A model generated the notes under the pieces. The model worked only from the letters and a program-made list of their open reading frames with translations. It had not been told where the DNA came from and made no database searches. From contig NZ_JAGYPD010000010.1 in NCBI RefSeq assembly GCF_018343515.1, forward strand, positions 1-64,000: a stretch of DNA of 64,000 nucleotides. The letters run 5' to 3'. The stretch's first letter is position 1, and each line of letters begins with the position of its first letter. The position numbers were made by a program, and so were the translations under genes. This document shows, one piece after another, positions 9,699-17,612 of this stretch. Source of the DNA: Bacillus sp. FJAT-50079. GTDB lineage: Bacteria > Bacillota > Bacilli > Bacillales > Bacillaceae_C.

Positions 9699-10457
9699 TT
9701 AGAGATGCTGATCAAACCAATCAATTGTTTGTAAAAATGCTTCTCTGCTCACTTTATGATCCGCTTGTTCATCAACAATAAAACGAATATGCGCGGGATT
9801 TTGATCTTTTATTTCTTCGTAAAATTCATATGTAGGCTGAAATGGAACAATAGGATCCTTTTTTCCATGCCAAAATAAAATTGGTCGATTAGCGACTGCT
9901 TCTTTTTGTTGAGTAAGATCATATTTCTTTAAATGTGCATACATTTCCTCTAGTTTCTCATCGGAAAAAGGAATGTTCACCCCAGTATTTTTTAATTGTG
10001 AAATTTGCAGGCGGGCAAACTGTTCATAAGCGGGACAGCCCATTAAACTAACAGCAACCTTTATCCATGGATATTGAGTTAAAGCACCAAAAGTGACGAT
10101 TCCTCCCATTGAAGTGCCCACCAGTCCAATTCGGTCACGATCGACAAGCCCTTTCGCTATGTATTCGTCCTTTATCTGTGCTAGCTCCGCAATCGTTTGT
10201 ATAACAATATCCCAAAATTGATAGGTCATTTCATTTAGAGCAAGCCCATGATTTCGTTCACCATGCAAATTAGCTTCAGGCAATAATACGCGAAAACCTT
10301 TTTCAGCTAGTAAATAAGCGTAATGGAGATTATGCTCCTTTGCAGAGGTAAATCCATGGATAAATATAACAAGTGGAAGTGATTCCTGCCTTTTCGTTGC
10401 TTTAACGATATGTAGAAGCGGTATTTTATCTACTTGTTCGTGATGAATCTCAATCAA
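9699..10457 (-). CDS. yitV: YitV-type alpha/beta hydrolase (esterase)
   Basis: This is a 252-residue serine hydrolase of the alpha/beta fold. It has the oxyanion-region motif VIFIHGFTSAKEHN, nucleophile elbow GTSMGG, a candidate acid in WHGKKDPIVP and a candidate His in DEQADHKVS. The start is placed at the TTG at 10457 with AGGGGAG about 7 nt upstream, aligning its N-terminus (IEIHHEQVDKIPLLHIVK) with B. subtilis YitV. An upstream ATG at 10505 would add 16 residues. There is no signal peptide. The substrate is unknown. Confidence 0.85.
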   Translation of the reverse strand: MIEIHHEQVDKIPLLHIVKATKRQESLPLVIFIHGFTSAKEHNLHYAYLLAEKGFRVLLPEANLHGERNHGLALNEMTYQFWDIVIQTIAELAQIKDEYIAKGLVDRDRIGLVGTSMGGIVTFGALTQYPWIKVAVSLMGCPAYEQFARLQISQLKNTGVNIPFSDEKLEEMYAHLKKYDLTQQKEAVANRPILFWHGKKDPIVPFQPTYEFYEEIKDQNPAHIRFIVDEQADHKVSREAFLQTIDWFDQHL

Positions 10458-10628
10458 TGATCTTCTCCCCTTTTCCAACCATTTCCTATTATTTAAGTTT
10501 ATCATTCATTATTTGAATTTCCAAAGAAATTGGCAATACTTTCTCGGGTCACTGAAGCAATCGTTGTGCACAATATATGTTGAAAGCAGCAAGCGTTTCT
10601 CTCTAATTTCATAAAGGCGGTGTTGGAT

Positions 10629-10775
10629 TTGAGCAAAAGGAGCAAGTCTAAGCGCTTCATCCATCAAGGAAAAAATGCAGTAGAGCTACATGCTGAACGT
10701 TTTCCGTACCGATCGACTTTAGCAGAGGCAGAAGAGAAGAAAATCACGGACCCTACGCTGGGAGGAATTGAATAA
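10629..10775 (+). CDS. Small basic protein, 48 aa, coupled to DUF3813 gene
   Basis: A TTG start at 10629 with AAAGGCGGTG upstream opens a 48-codon frame, MSKRSKSKRFIHQGKNAVEL... ending TDPTLGGIE. The sequence is strongly basic at the N-terminus and shows no transmembrane segment. Its TAA overlaps the ATG of the next gene by one base (TAATG), and the next gene's ribosome-binding site (GGAGG, 10761-10765) lies within its last codons, which indicates translational coupling. The function is unknown. Confidence 0.7.
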   Translation: MSKRSKSKRFIHQGKNAVELHAERFPYRSTLAEAEEKKITDPTLGGIE

Positions 10776-10978
10776 TGGGAAAAGATCAACTTTTTCAAGA
10801 AGCAAGACATTTCGTAGAACTGGCCCAGACACTTGCTTCTGAAAATAACGATCCTCATGAACAGGCAAAAGCACTAGCAGTCGCAAAAAATGCCGTTTCA
10901 TCAGCTTTTGCCAATTCAACTTTCGCACAACAGCGGCAGCTTCGTGAGTTTCAAGATACGCTTGATCGCCTTCAATGA
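10775..10978 (+). CDS. DUF3813 family protein
   Basis: The 67-residue helical, Ala- and Gln-rich protein MGKDQLFQEARHFVELAQTL matches the DUF3813 type found next to yitT-yitV in Bacillaceae. It has no membrane segment or metal motif. A strong GGAGG lies 9 nt upstream of the ATG. It is coupled to the 48-aa gene before it and ends at a shared terminator with convergent yitT. The function is unknown. Confidence 0.75.
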   Translation: MGKDQLFQEARHFVELAQTLASENNDPHEQAKALAVAKNAVSSAFANSTFAQQRQLREFQDTLDRLQ

Positions 10979-10981
10979 TAT

Positions 10982-11017
10982 AAAGCGAAAGCGCCTCTCG
11001 ATATGCGCTTTCGCTTT
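10982..11017. terminator. Bidirectional terminator, DUF3813 gene / yitT
   Basis: A perfect stem AAAGCGAAAGCGC / GCGCTTTCGCTTT encloses a 10-nt loop between convergent genes. The yitT stop codon overlaps its right arm. Confidence 0.9.
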
Positions 11018-11876
11018 ATTCTTTTCGGAAAAAGCCAAATACATCGGTCGTTTGAACAATATTTGTAAAAGCATGTGGATCAATTTCCTTAATAATATGT
11101 TCTAATTCGAATAATTCATAGCGGGTAATGACGATGATCATCATTTCCTTCTCCTCATTTGAAAAAGCCCCTTTTGCTGGTACGACCGTAATTCCTCGTA
11201 CCATGCGAGCATGGATTGCTTCTTTTAATTCCGAGGTTTTCTTCGTAATGATCATCGCTGTTAATTTTTGATGACGCGTATGAATCGTATCAATTACCCG
11301 CGTTGTCACATATAACGAAATCAATGTATATAATGCCTTATCCCATCCATAAATCGCTCCTGCCGAAATAATGATAATTGCATTTATGAGAAAAAAATAC
11401 GTCCCGACTGATTTATTCAGCATACGCGATAGGACCATCGCGATAATATCTAACCCTCCTGTCGAAGCACCAACCTTTAACGTAATCCCTATTCCCACCG
11501 CTGTAATGACTCCCCCAAATACCGCATAAAGCATAATATCTGCGGAATCGCTTTGAATCGGGATAATTTCCAAAAACAGAGAAATGAAGATGACCGAGAT
11601 GAAACTATACAATGTAAATGCCTTTCCTACTTTTTTCCATGCTAAAATAATAACTGGAATATTAAAGACAAATAGTAAGATCCCTGTGGAAACATGAAAA
11701 GTGGTAAAATCATCGACGATATTGGCAACTAATTGAGCCGCTCCCGTTAAACCACTCGCATATACGTTTGCTGGAATTAAAAAATAATTTAGCCCAATCG
11801 CAGTTAATAATGCGCCAAGGATAATAACAACCGTTATTTTTACATGTTCCCAAATCGAAAACTGCTGACTCCTCAT
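11016..11876 (-). CDS. yitT: YitT family membrane protein (DUF161/DUF2179)
   Basis: The 286-residue integral membrane protein has about five hydrophobic helices in the first 180 residues. The YitT signature GLTGAAQLV and GGLDIIA follow, then a cytoplasmic DUF2179 domain (ITVVPAKGAFSNEEKEM). It is one of several YitT paralogues typical of Bacillus; transport function is suspected but not established. The start was set at ATG 11876, preceded by GAGGAGGG, rather than the ATG at 11891 that overlaps that site. It lies divergent from yitS. Confidence 0.9.
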   Translation of the reverse strand: MRSQQFSIWEHVKITVVIILGALLTAIGLNYFLIPANVYASGLTGAAQLVANIVDDFTTFHVSTGILLFVFNIPVIILAWKKVGKAFTLYSFISVIFISLFLEIIPIQSDSADIMLYAVFGGVITAVGIGITLKVGASTGGLDIIAMVLSRMLNKSVGTYFFLINAIIIISAGAIYGWDKALYTLISLYVTTRVIDTIHTRHQKLTAMIITKKTSELKEAIHARMVRGITVVPAKGAFSNEEKEMMIIVITRYELFELEHIIKEIDPHAFTNIVQTTDVFGFFRKE

Positions 11877-12064
11877 ACATTCCCTCCTCATCGTTAAGTT
11901 TTTAAAAATCCAAAAACAACTTTATCGTTCTCTGACCTTTATGCTCTATTTAAAAACATCTATATTAGTTTTTCACATAATTCATCATTGTAAACACGGT
12001 TCATATTGTACTTTTCCTATAAAGCCAGTACACTTAAGAAAAGTGCAACGGAAAGGTGAGATAT

Positions 12065-12925
12065 ATGACAATTAAATTGTTTGCTGATAGTGCGGCCGAC
12101 TTACCATTATCTTATTTTCAAGAAAATAATGTTCAACTAATTCCCCTGCAAGTACATATTGACGATCAAGAATATAGAGATCTAGAAACGATTAAGCCAA
12201 TAGATTTGTACACTCAAATTCGCAATGGAAAAATGCCGAAGACATCACAAGCTTCACCACAGCTTTTACAAGAACTTTTTACAGATTTGGCCAAATCCGG
12301 ACAGCCCGGCATTTATATCCCTTTGTCATCTGAGTTATCAGGTACGTATCAGACAGCTATGATGGTTAGTGAGCAAGTAAAGGAAGAATATCCAGATCTC
12401 GATTTAACGATCATTGATGGGAAATGTATTTCTCTTGGCCTCGGATTAGTCGTCCAATCAGCAGTCGAGTTAATTAAAAACGGTGCTTCAAAAGAGGAAA
12501 TCATTCGAACTTTACAATCTCAATGCGATCATATGGAACATTTATTTACAGTAGAGGATTTGGATTTCCTAGCAAGAGGTGGCCGCCTCTCAAAAGCATC
12601 GGCTTTTCTCGGCGGGTTATTAAATATCAAACCACTTCTTCACGTGGAAAATGGAAAACTCGTTCCGATTGAAAAGATTCGCGGCAAGAAAAAATTAATC
12701 AAGCGAATGATCGATCTTATGGAAGAACGCGGTGTTGATTTGGAAAATCAGCGGATTGGAATTAGCCATGGGGATGATGAAGAAACAGCTTTATTAGTCA
12801 AAAAGATGATTGAAGAACGATTTGGAACGAAGAAATTTTATATTAATTTAATCGGTGCAGTCGTTGCATCACATGCTGGACCTGGCACCCTCGCCCTCTT
12901 CTTTTTAAATGAACAAGCAAAATGA
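12065..12925 (+). CDS. yitS: YitS, DegV family fatty-acid-binding protein
   Basis: The 286-residue DegV protein begins with FADSAADLP, the conserved aspartate-serine loop, and contains PLSSELSGTYQTA, a fatty-acid carboxylate-binding segment. It also has the second-domain motif FLARGGRLSKAS. DegV/FakB proteins bind acyl chains and, with FakA kinases, supply acyl-phosphate; participation in that system is inferred. Start ATG 12065 has AAAGGTGA upstream. It lies divergent from yitT, as in the B. subtilis yitS-yitT arrangement. Confidence 0.92.
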   Translation: MTIKLFADSAADLPLSYFQENNVQLIPLQVHIDDQEYRDLETIKPIDLYTQIRNGKMPKTSQASPQLLQELFTDLAKSGQPGIYIPLSSELSGTYQTAMMVSEQVKEEYPDLDLTIIDGKCISLGLGLVVQSAVELIKNGASKEEIIRTLQSQCDHMEHLFTVEDLDFLARGGRLSKASAFLGGLLNIKPLLHVENGKLVPIEKIRGKKKLIKRMIDLMEERGVDLENQRIGISHGDDEETALLVKKMIEERFGTKKFYINLIGAVVASHAGPGTLALFFLNEQAK

Positions 12926-12981
12926 TTTCTTTCCATTCTGGTTATACTAATTTCTAAGCCTCTTTGGAAAGGAGCATTTAC

Positions 12982-13116
12982 ATGCGTTATAATACCTCAG
13001 ACAACGACAAAAAAGCTCGGGATAATCAGGCAGCACATGAAGTGAAAAATAGCGTGCGTGAAAAAAATCGCAAAGCTGGAAAACATCAATATTCAAAGAA
13101 AACAGGTCATCTTTAA
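12982..13116 (+). CDS. DUF3941-like small hydrophilic protein
   Basis: The 44-residue product MRYNTSDNDKKARDNQAAHE... ends AGKHQYSKKTGHL and is highly charged, without hydrophobic segments. It resembles the short DUF3941 proteins of Bacillaceae. GGAAAGGAG precedes the ATG by about 8 nt and a terminator follows directly, both supporting a real gene. The function is unknown. Confidence 0.75.
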   Translation: MRYNTSDNDKKARDNQAAHEVKNSVREKNRKAGKHQYSKKTGHL

Positions 13117-13124
13117 ATGCTTTC

Positions 13125-13160
13125 GCCCCAAAGCTTATTCAACAGCTTCGGGGCTTTGTT
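13125..13160 (+). terminator. Intrinsic terminator after the DUF3941-like gene
   Basis: GCCCCAAAGCT / AGCTTCGGGGC is followed by TTTGTTTTT. Confidence 0.85.
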
Positions 13161-13213
13161 TTTATAAACAAAATTGTCTATAATGAAGAAAAAGCCGGGG
13201 GTGGAGGAAAGAG

Positions 13214-13705
13214 ATGGCAAAGGAAAATTCATTTGATATTGTTTCAAAAGTAGATCTATCAGAAGTAACAAATGCAATTAGTATCGCCATGAAAGAAATT
13301 AAAACACGTTATGATTTTAAAGGGAGTTCTAGCGATATTACCCTAGAAAACGGTGAGCTTGTACTCATCAGCGACGATGAGTTTAAACTTTCTCAATTAA
13401 AGGATGTATTAATAAGCAAGCTCATTAAACGCAATGTCCCTGTGAAAAACCTTGATTATGGCAAGCTTGAAAATGCCTTTAGCGGAAATGTTCGCCAAAG
13501 GGCGAAGCTAGTGCAAGGAATTGACAAGGAGAACGCCAAAAAAATTAATGCGATCATTAAAAACAGCGGGTTAAAAGTAAAGAGCCAAGTCCAGGATGAA
13601 CAAGTGCGAGTAACAGGGAAAAACAGAGACGATCTTCAGCAGGTAATTAGTGCGATTCGAGCAGCGGACTTATCGATCGATGTGCAATTCGTCAATTATA
13701 GATAA
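13214..13705 (+). CDS. yitK: YitK, YajQ family nucleotide-binding protein
   Basis: The 163-residue UPF0234/YajQ protein has the conserved N-terminus [12 protein letters not shown], the RYDFKG motif and C-terminal [13 protein letters not shown]. YajQ proteins have two ferredoxin-like folds and bind nucleotides; cyclic-di-GMP binding is reported for some members. The role here is unknown. GGGGTGGAGG precedes the ATG. The gene is followed by its own terminator. Confidence 0.95.
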   Translation: MAKENSFDIVSKVDLSEVTNAISIAMKEIKTRYDFKGSSSDITLENGELVLISDDEFKLSQLKDVLISKLIKRNVPVKNLDYGKLENAFSGNVRQRAKLVQGIDKENAKKINAIIKNSGLKVKSQVQDEQVRVTGKNRDDLQQVISAIRAADLSIDVQFVNYR

Positions 13706-13723
13706 AAGAATAAATTATGAAGC

Positions 13724-13757
13724 AGACGGGTATATCAAACATATGCCCGTCTTTTTT
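13724..13757 (+). terminator. Intrinsic terminator after yitK
   Basis: AGACGGGTATAT / ACATATGCCCGTCT is followed by TTTTTT. Confidence 0.9.
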
Positions 13758-13789
13758 ATGGAGTTTATTATTATAGGAGTGATCAAAAG

Positions 13790-14656
13790 ATGAAGCAACA
13801 GCAGCAAAAACAAACATTACCAAAGCAAAAGCAAGATCATCAGCCAGGCGTTGAAACAGAGATGAATCCCGAGCCTAAATCGGTAAATCCTGCTTATCAA
13901 GGAAGTGGAAAACTCGCTGAAAAAGTAGCGATTATTACAGGTGGGGATAGTGGAATCGGCAAGTCGGTCGCGCTTTATTTTGCAAAAGAAGGCGCGGATG
14001 TCGCGATCTGCTATTTAGAAGAAGACCAAGATGCTGAAACAACAAAGCAGCTAATTGAAAAGGAAGGCAGAAAATGCCTTTTAATTAGAGGAGATATCGG
14101 GCAAGAAGCACATTGTAAAAACATCGTAGATCAAGTCATTGCTACCTTTGGCAAAATTGATGTGCTCGTGAATAATGCAGCAGAGCAGCACCCACAACCA
14201 AGTCTTTCACATATTACGGAAGCACAATTAGAAAAAACATTCCGTACAAATATTTATTCTTATTTCTTTTTAACGAAAGCTGTGCTGCCTCATCTGAAAG
14301 CTGGCAGCACGATCGTTAATACAGCATCAATCACTGCCTACGAAGGTAATCCAACTTTAATTGATTATTCCGCTACAAAAGGAGCGATTGTATCGTTTAC
14401 TAGAGCATTATCAAATTCACTCGCTAAAACAGGAATTCGTGTGAACGGAGTGGCACCAGGTCCGATTTGGACACCATTAATCCCTTCCACCTTCACCGCC
14501 GAACAAGTGAGTACCTTTGGTTCAAGCCAACCGATGCAACGTCCAGGTCAGCCATATGAACTTGCCCCCGCTTACGTCTATCTTGCATCTGCTGACTCAA
14601 GCTACGTCTCGGGGCAAATCATCCACGTCAACGGCGGAGAAGTTGTTAACGGGTAG
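13790..14656 (+). CDS. SDR family oxidoreductase (YhdF/YdaD-like)
   Basis: The 288-residue short-chain dehydrogenase has a Gln- and Lys-rich N-terminal extension (about 40 aa), cofactor motif TGGDSGIGKSVA, NNAAEQH and catalytic Ser-Tyr-Lys in TASITAYEG...YSATKGA. The C-terminal SGQIIHVNGGEVVNG is typical. Relatives in Bacillus (YhdF, YhxC, YdaD) are often general-stress genes and resemble glucose-1-dehydrogenase. The substrate is unknown. AGGAGTGAT precedes the ATG. A strong terminator follows. Confidence 0.92.
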   Translation: MKQQQQKQTLPKQKQDHQPGVETEMNPEPKSVNPAYQGSGKLAEKVAIITGGDSGIGKSVALYFAKEGADVAICYLEEDQDAETTKQLIEKEGRKCLLIRGDIGQEAHCKNIVDQVIATFGKIDVLVNNAAEQHPQPSLSHITEAQLEKTFRTNIYSYFFLTKAVLPHLKAGSTIVNTASITAYEGNPTLIDYSATKGAIVSFTRALSNSLAKTGIRVNGVAPGPIWTPLIPSTFTAEQVSTFGSSQPMQRPGQPYELAPAYVYLASADSSYVSGQIIHVNGGEVVNG

Positions 14657-14665
14657 AGATTAAAT

Positions 14666-14708
14666 AAAGCGAATGGAGAAAACTGAGCCGTTTTTCTCCA
14701 TTCGCTTT
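14666..14708. terminator. Terminator after the SDR gene
   Basis: AAAGCGAATGGAGAAAA pairs with TTTTTCTCCATTCGCTTT around a short loop. Confidence 0.85.
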
Positions 14709-14762
14709 AGTAACTTTACTAGGTTGAGCGATTGCTAACCGCGAGAACAGCTACTCATCAGG

Positions 14763-15098
14763 TTTACGAGCTGCTTCAAACAAGATACAACCCACTGTTC
14801 TGGATTTACGAGCCACTTCGAACAAGATACAAGCCACTTTCTCAGATTTACGAGCCACTTCGAACAAGATACTAGCCACTGTTCTGGATTTACGAGCCAC
14901 TTCGAACAAGATACTAGCCACTGTTCTGGATTTACGAGCCATTTCGAACAAGATACAAGCCACTTTCCCAGATTTACGAGCCACTTCGAACAAAATACAA
15001 GCCACTTTCCCAGATTTACGAGCCACTTCGAACAAGATACAAGCCACTTTCCCAGATTTACGAGCCATTTCGAACAAGATACAAGCCACTCCTAATTA
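14763..15098. repeat. Tandem repeat array 1 (16 x 21 bp, 42-bp higher-order unit)
   Basis: Sixteen contiguous 21-bp half-units alternate between TTTACGAGCCACTTCGAACAA and a GATACAAGCCACTTTCCCAGA type, so the array also reads as eight 42-bp units. The invariant core is TAC-R-AGCCACT (AGTGGCTYGTA on the other strand); the rest of each unit varies. The unit length is a multiple of three and stop-free, so an apparent ORF crosses it, but the repeat is unlikely to be coding. It lies between the 3' ends of two convergent genes (SDR and the GH13-like gene). Confidence 0.92.
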
Positions 15099-15263
15099 AT
15101 TAGGGGTATCAAAAATCCGACTCATTCTTCGTGAGGAACTAGATTTATTTTTAAGCTGATGTTCAAGATATCTCCGTCTAGTATGCTTCAATAAAAAATG
15201 AACGAAGCAACGAGTATCGCGAGAATATGCTCGACCAGTGTATTTAACAAATAGGTAAAATTG

Positions 15264-15308
15264 AAAAGGCTGTCCAAGAAAGTCCGTTCTTTTGACTTTT
15301 GGACAGCC
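15264..15308 (-). terminator. Terminator downstream of the GH13-like gene
   Basis: On the minus strand GGCTGTCC...GGACAGCC forms the outer stem with further pairing inside, followed by TTTTC. The 165 bp between this hairpin and array 1 (15099-15263) holds no supported gene. Confidence 0.7.
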
Positions 15309-15325
15309 CCCGTGTTTAACAACCA

Positions 15326-16807
15326 TTACGAAACTTGTTTTTTTCCACGTTTCCAAGCAATATATAAGAATAAAGCAAAGGCAATAAAAATGAAAAAGAT
15401 CGAGAGGATAAATGGAATATTGTAGCCGCTTTTTGGAACTACTTTATATATTTCTGATGTTTCTCTCCCAACAAAAATATTAAACTCTCCTGTGTCGGTA
15501 CGTACCATATCTGTTCCGATTAAACCACGTAACTCTTTATCTTCTTCAAACTGATCGACAGGAATGGAAACCGATTGGTCTTTCGTCGTGTTATTAATAG
15601 CGACAACAACCGTTTCTCCTTCGTATTCACGTGTAAAAATGGTCATCCCATTGTTTTCGTATAATACTTCCATCGTTCCTCTCGTTAACGCTTTTTGTTC
15701 TTGACGCACTTCTCCTAGCCTCACAATAAAATCGATTAATTCCTGATCGGCCCGAAAACCCATTAATGAACGGTTTTCCGGTTCCATTCCACCATCCACC
15801 GCTAATTCGGATGCATAGTAGATAACTGGAATTTCTGGTTGTGTGTACATATACGTTAACGCCAGCTTCCAGCGAGGGCCAGGATATTCGTTTGCGTTCA
15901 CCATATCACGTGTAAATCTTTCCATATAACGATCATCGAAAAATGCAGATAACTGCCCAAGATCACGAACCGTCGCTTTACTTTCGTTCACAACCTCAAA
16001 AATAGGCTGTAATGATTGATCAGGCTGTGCAAATGCTTGTCTCAGTGGTGCGTTTAGTTTAGTATCCATAAAATTATCAATGCCGGCTTCTAGATAATTT
16101 GATATCTCTTCATATGATACGGTTGTGCCTGATGCAGAAATATAAAAATTAGGATCAGCCGCTTTTATTCCCGTTACAAAATTTTCTACAAAAGATAATG
16201 GTACATCCGTCATGTCATGTAAAAAATAACCATCTAGCTCTGTTTCCTTTTGCCACCATAAAGCCGCTTCAATTAAATATTGCTGTACTTCTTTATTAGT
16301 GAGTGCGAGATAAGGAGCTTCCCCTTCATATTGAAGCCACTCCTTTTTATCAGGACCCGTCGTCCATGGATGTTCTTTCCCGACTTGATGAATAGGGAAT
16401 TCCAGGATTAATTTCATACCACGAGAATGCATTTCATTTATAAGCTTTTTCAATTCTTCAATTGTGCCAAAATGTTCCTCTGTTTGGTAATAATCGATAA
16501 CCCATTCACCATGATATCCGCCTTCCCCATTGTCAAAAATCGGTGATAATTGAATGGCTGTGAAGCCCATATCTTGCAAATAATCTAATTTATTAATAAT
16601 CCCTTGAAAGTCTCCCCCATTAAAACTATATGGGTCCTGCATATTAACATCAAAATCATTTTCTTCGTTTCCATTATTAAATCGATCAACGATTAATGAA
16701 TAAATAATTTCATCTTTCCATACCCGCTCGTCCTTTTCGTTTGCAGCAACAGAAAAGCTAAAAAGCAGGGTTCCAATACATGTGAGTGCAATGATTTTTT
16801 TAAACAA
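15326..16807 (-). CDS. Membrane-anchored GH13 (alpha-amylase fold) protein lacking catalytic residues
   Basis: The 493-residue protein has a signal peptide (residues 1-22, IIALTCIGTLLFSFSVAA), an alpha-amylase (GH13) barrel, a C-terminal beta domain and a terminal membrane helix (about 464-486) followed by KRGKK. This predicts an extracellular, membrane-tethered protein. The GH13 catalytic sites are degenerate. Region II reads DGYFLH where GxRxD carries the nucleophile. The region III position reads ISASG instead of a glutamate. Region IV reads FFDDRY instead of xxDNHD, and region I reads LEFPIHQ. It is therefore probably not a hydrolase and may bind glycan. The TTG at 16807 lies 9 nt after AGGAGG; the TTG at 16816 abuts it. 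Confidence 0.88.
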   Translation of the reverse strand: MFKKIIALTCIGTLLFSFSVAANEKDERVWKDEIIYSLIVDRFNNGNEENDFDVNMQDPYSFNGGDFQGIINKLDYLQDMGFTAIQLSPIFDNGEGGYHGEWVIDYYQTEEHFGTIEELKKLINEMHSRGMKLILEFPIHQVGKEHPWTTGPDKKEWLQYEGEAPYLALTNKEVQQYLIEAALWWQKETELDGYFLHDMTDVPLSFVENFVTGIKAADPNFYISASGTTVSYEEISNYLEAGIDNFMDTKLNAPLRQAFAQPDQSLQPIFEVVNESKATVRDLGQLSAFFDDRYMERFTRDMVNANEYPGPRWKLALTYMYTQPEIPVIYYASELAVDGGMEPENRSLMGFRADQELIDFIVRLGEVRQEQKALTRGTMEVLYENNGMTIFTREYEGETVVVAINNTTKDQSVSIPVDQFEEDKELRGLIGTDMVRTDTGEFNIFVGRETSEIYKVVPKSGYNIPFILSIFFIFIAFALFLYIAWKRGKKQVS

Positions 16808-16867
16808 CGATGTCAACCTCCTAACAACGATTATTCGAAATATAAAGACATTTCTTCTAAACTAAAA

Positions 16868-17154
16868 AAACCGCTCAAAAGCGGCTTCTATTTACTGCAC
16901 CTCGACGTAATTGCGTCCAAATCATTTCGAGCTCATACCCGCAGGATGCGGGTATGCAGCCGTTGCCGCTGGACGCGGCGAACTAGGTTGCCTTCCTAAG
17001 CTCCTCTAATAATTTGTGACATTCGCCAGAGGCTTAACTTGAATCAGCAAATCTTTATGTACTATAAGCGAAGCGTCAGGTACAGGAAGTTTGAATTCCC
17101 TTTGATTTCATCCGCCGCTTTTAGAAAGAGGAAACTCTGCTGATTCGAGTTAAC
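16868..17154 (-). repeat. Structured dispersed element, copy A (behind yisL)
   Basis: The roughly 287-bp non-coding segment starts at the yisL stop and ends on the minus strand in a terminator (CCGCT-TTTG-AGCGG, 16884-16871, then T7). Its central part, about 16904-17035, is similar to 32439-32557 behind comK. Pairings visible on the minus strand are ATACCCGCA/TGCGGGTAT (16955-16935), GCGTCC (16976-16971) with GGACGC (16918-16913), and AACTCGAATCAGCA near the start with TGCTGATTCAAGTT. It may be a structured 3' UTR or a small RNA. Confidence 0.7.
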
Positions 17155-17526
17155 TTATTTGATCCACCACCAACCGAGTGGAAGCTTAACACCTAAGAAA
17201 AACGTGACAATTAAAGCAATGAGAAAGATAGCCCAAAAAACTCCGGTCTTCTTTCCTTTCCCCATACGTACCAAAATCATTTCCATCATTGCAATGACGA
17301 CGAGCCCGCCGAGAAACTTAATCCCATATAACGCTGGATCTCCACCACTGAATTTTACAAATAAAATAATTCCCGTTGCCATGATTAATAAATAAAACAA
17401 TCGTAAGATCATTTGAACGATCTTTGTCGCTTTTTTATTGCCGCTTTTGTGTAAAATAAGTGCAACAACAAATAAAATGAGCGCAATCACCCATGTCGAA
17501 ATATGGGCATGTGTGTTTTCAAACAT
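17155..17526 (-). CDS. yisL: YisL, UPF0344 (DUF1516) membrane protein
   Basis: The 123-residue protein has four predicted transmembrane helices (about 11-25, 36-58, 66-88 and 97-117), the conserved HISTWVIALILF and a MILRLFYLLIMATG core, matching YisL (118 aa in B. subtilis). Its function is unknown. The stop codon is followed immediately by structured element A. It lies downstream of yisK on the same strand with an 86-bp gap. Confidence 0.93.
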   Translation of the reverse strand: MFENTHAHISTWVIALILFVVALILHKSGNKKATKIVQMILRLFYLLIMATGIILFVKFSGGDPALYGIKFLGGLVVIAMMEMILVRMGKGKKTGVFWAIFLIALIVTFFLGVKLPLGWWWIK

Positions 17527-17612
17527 CCTAACATTCCTCCTTTTATAAAACGTTTAATGCCATTGTCTCTTATCTTATCATAATTTGTTTTCATATTAGG
17601 AATGGTAGCCCT

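Noticed and set aside
14751-15089. 112-codon open frame made of ACILFEVARKS repeats
   Set aside because: It is a by-product of a stop-free 21/42-bp tandem repeat; all frames are open, there is no ribosome-binding site, and the same repeat elsewhere changes frame and sequence.
14763-15098. CRISPR array
   Set aside because: Repeats are directly adjacent with no unique spacers, the conserved core is short and no cas genes are in the window.
15096-15356. 86-codon ORF between array 1 and the GH13-like gene
   Set aside because: It crosses the terminator hairpin and the end of the GH13-like gene; no ribosome-binding site and no recognisable protein.
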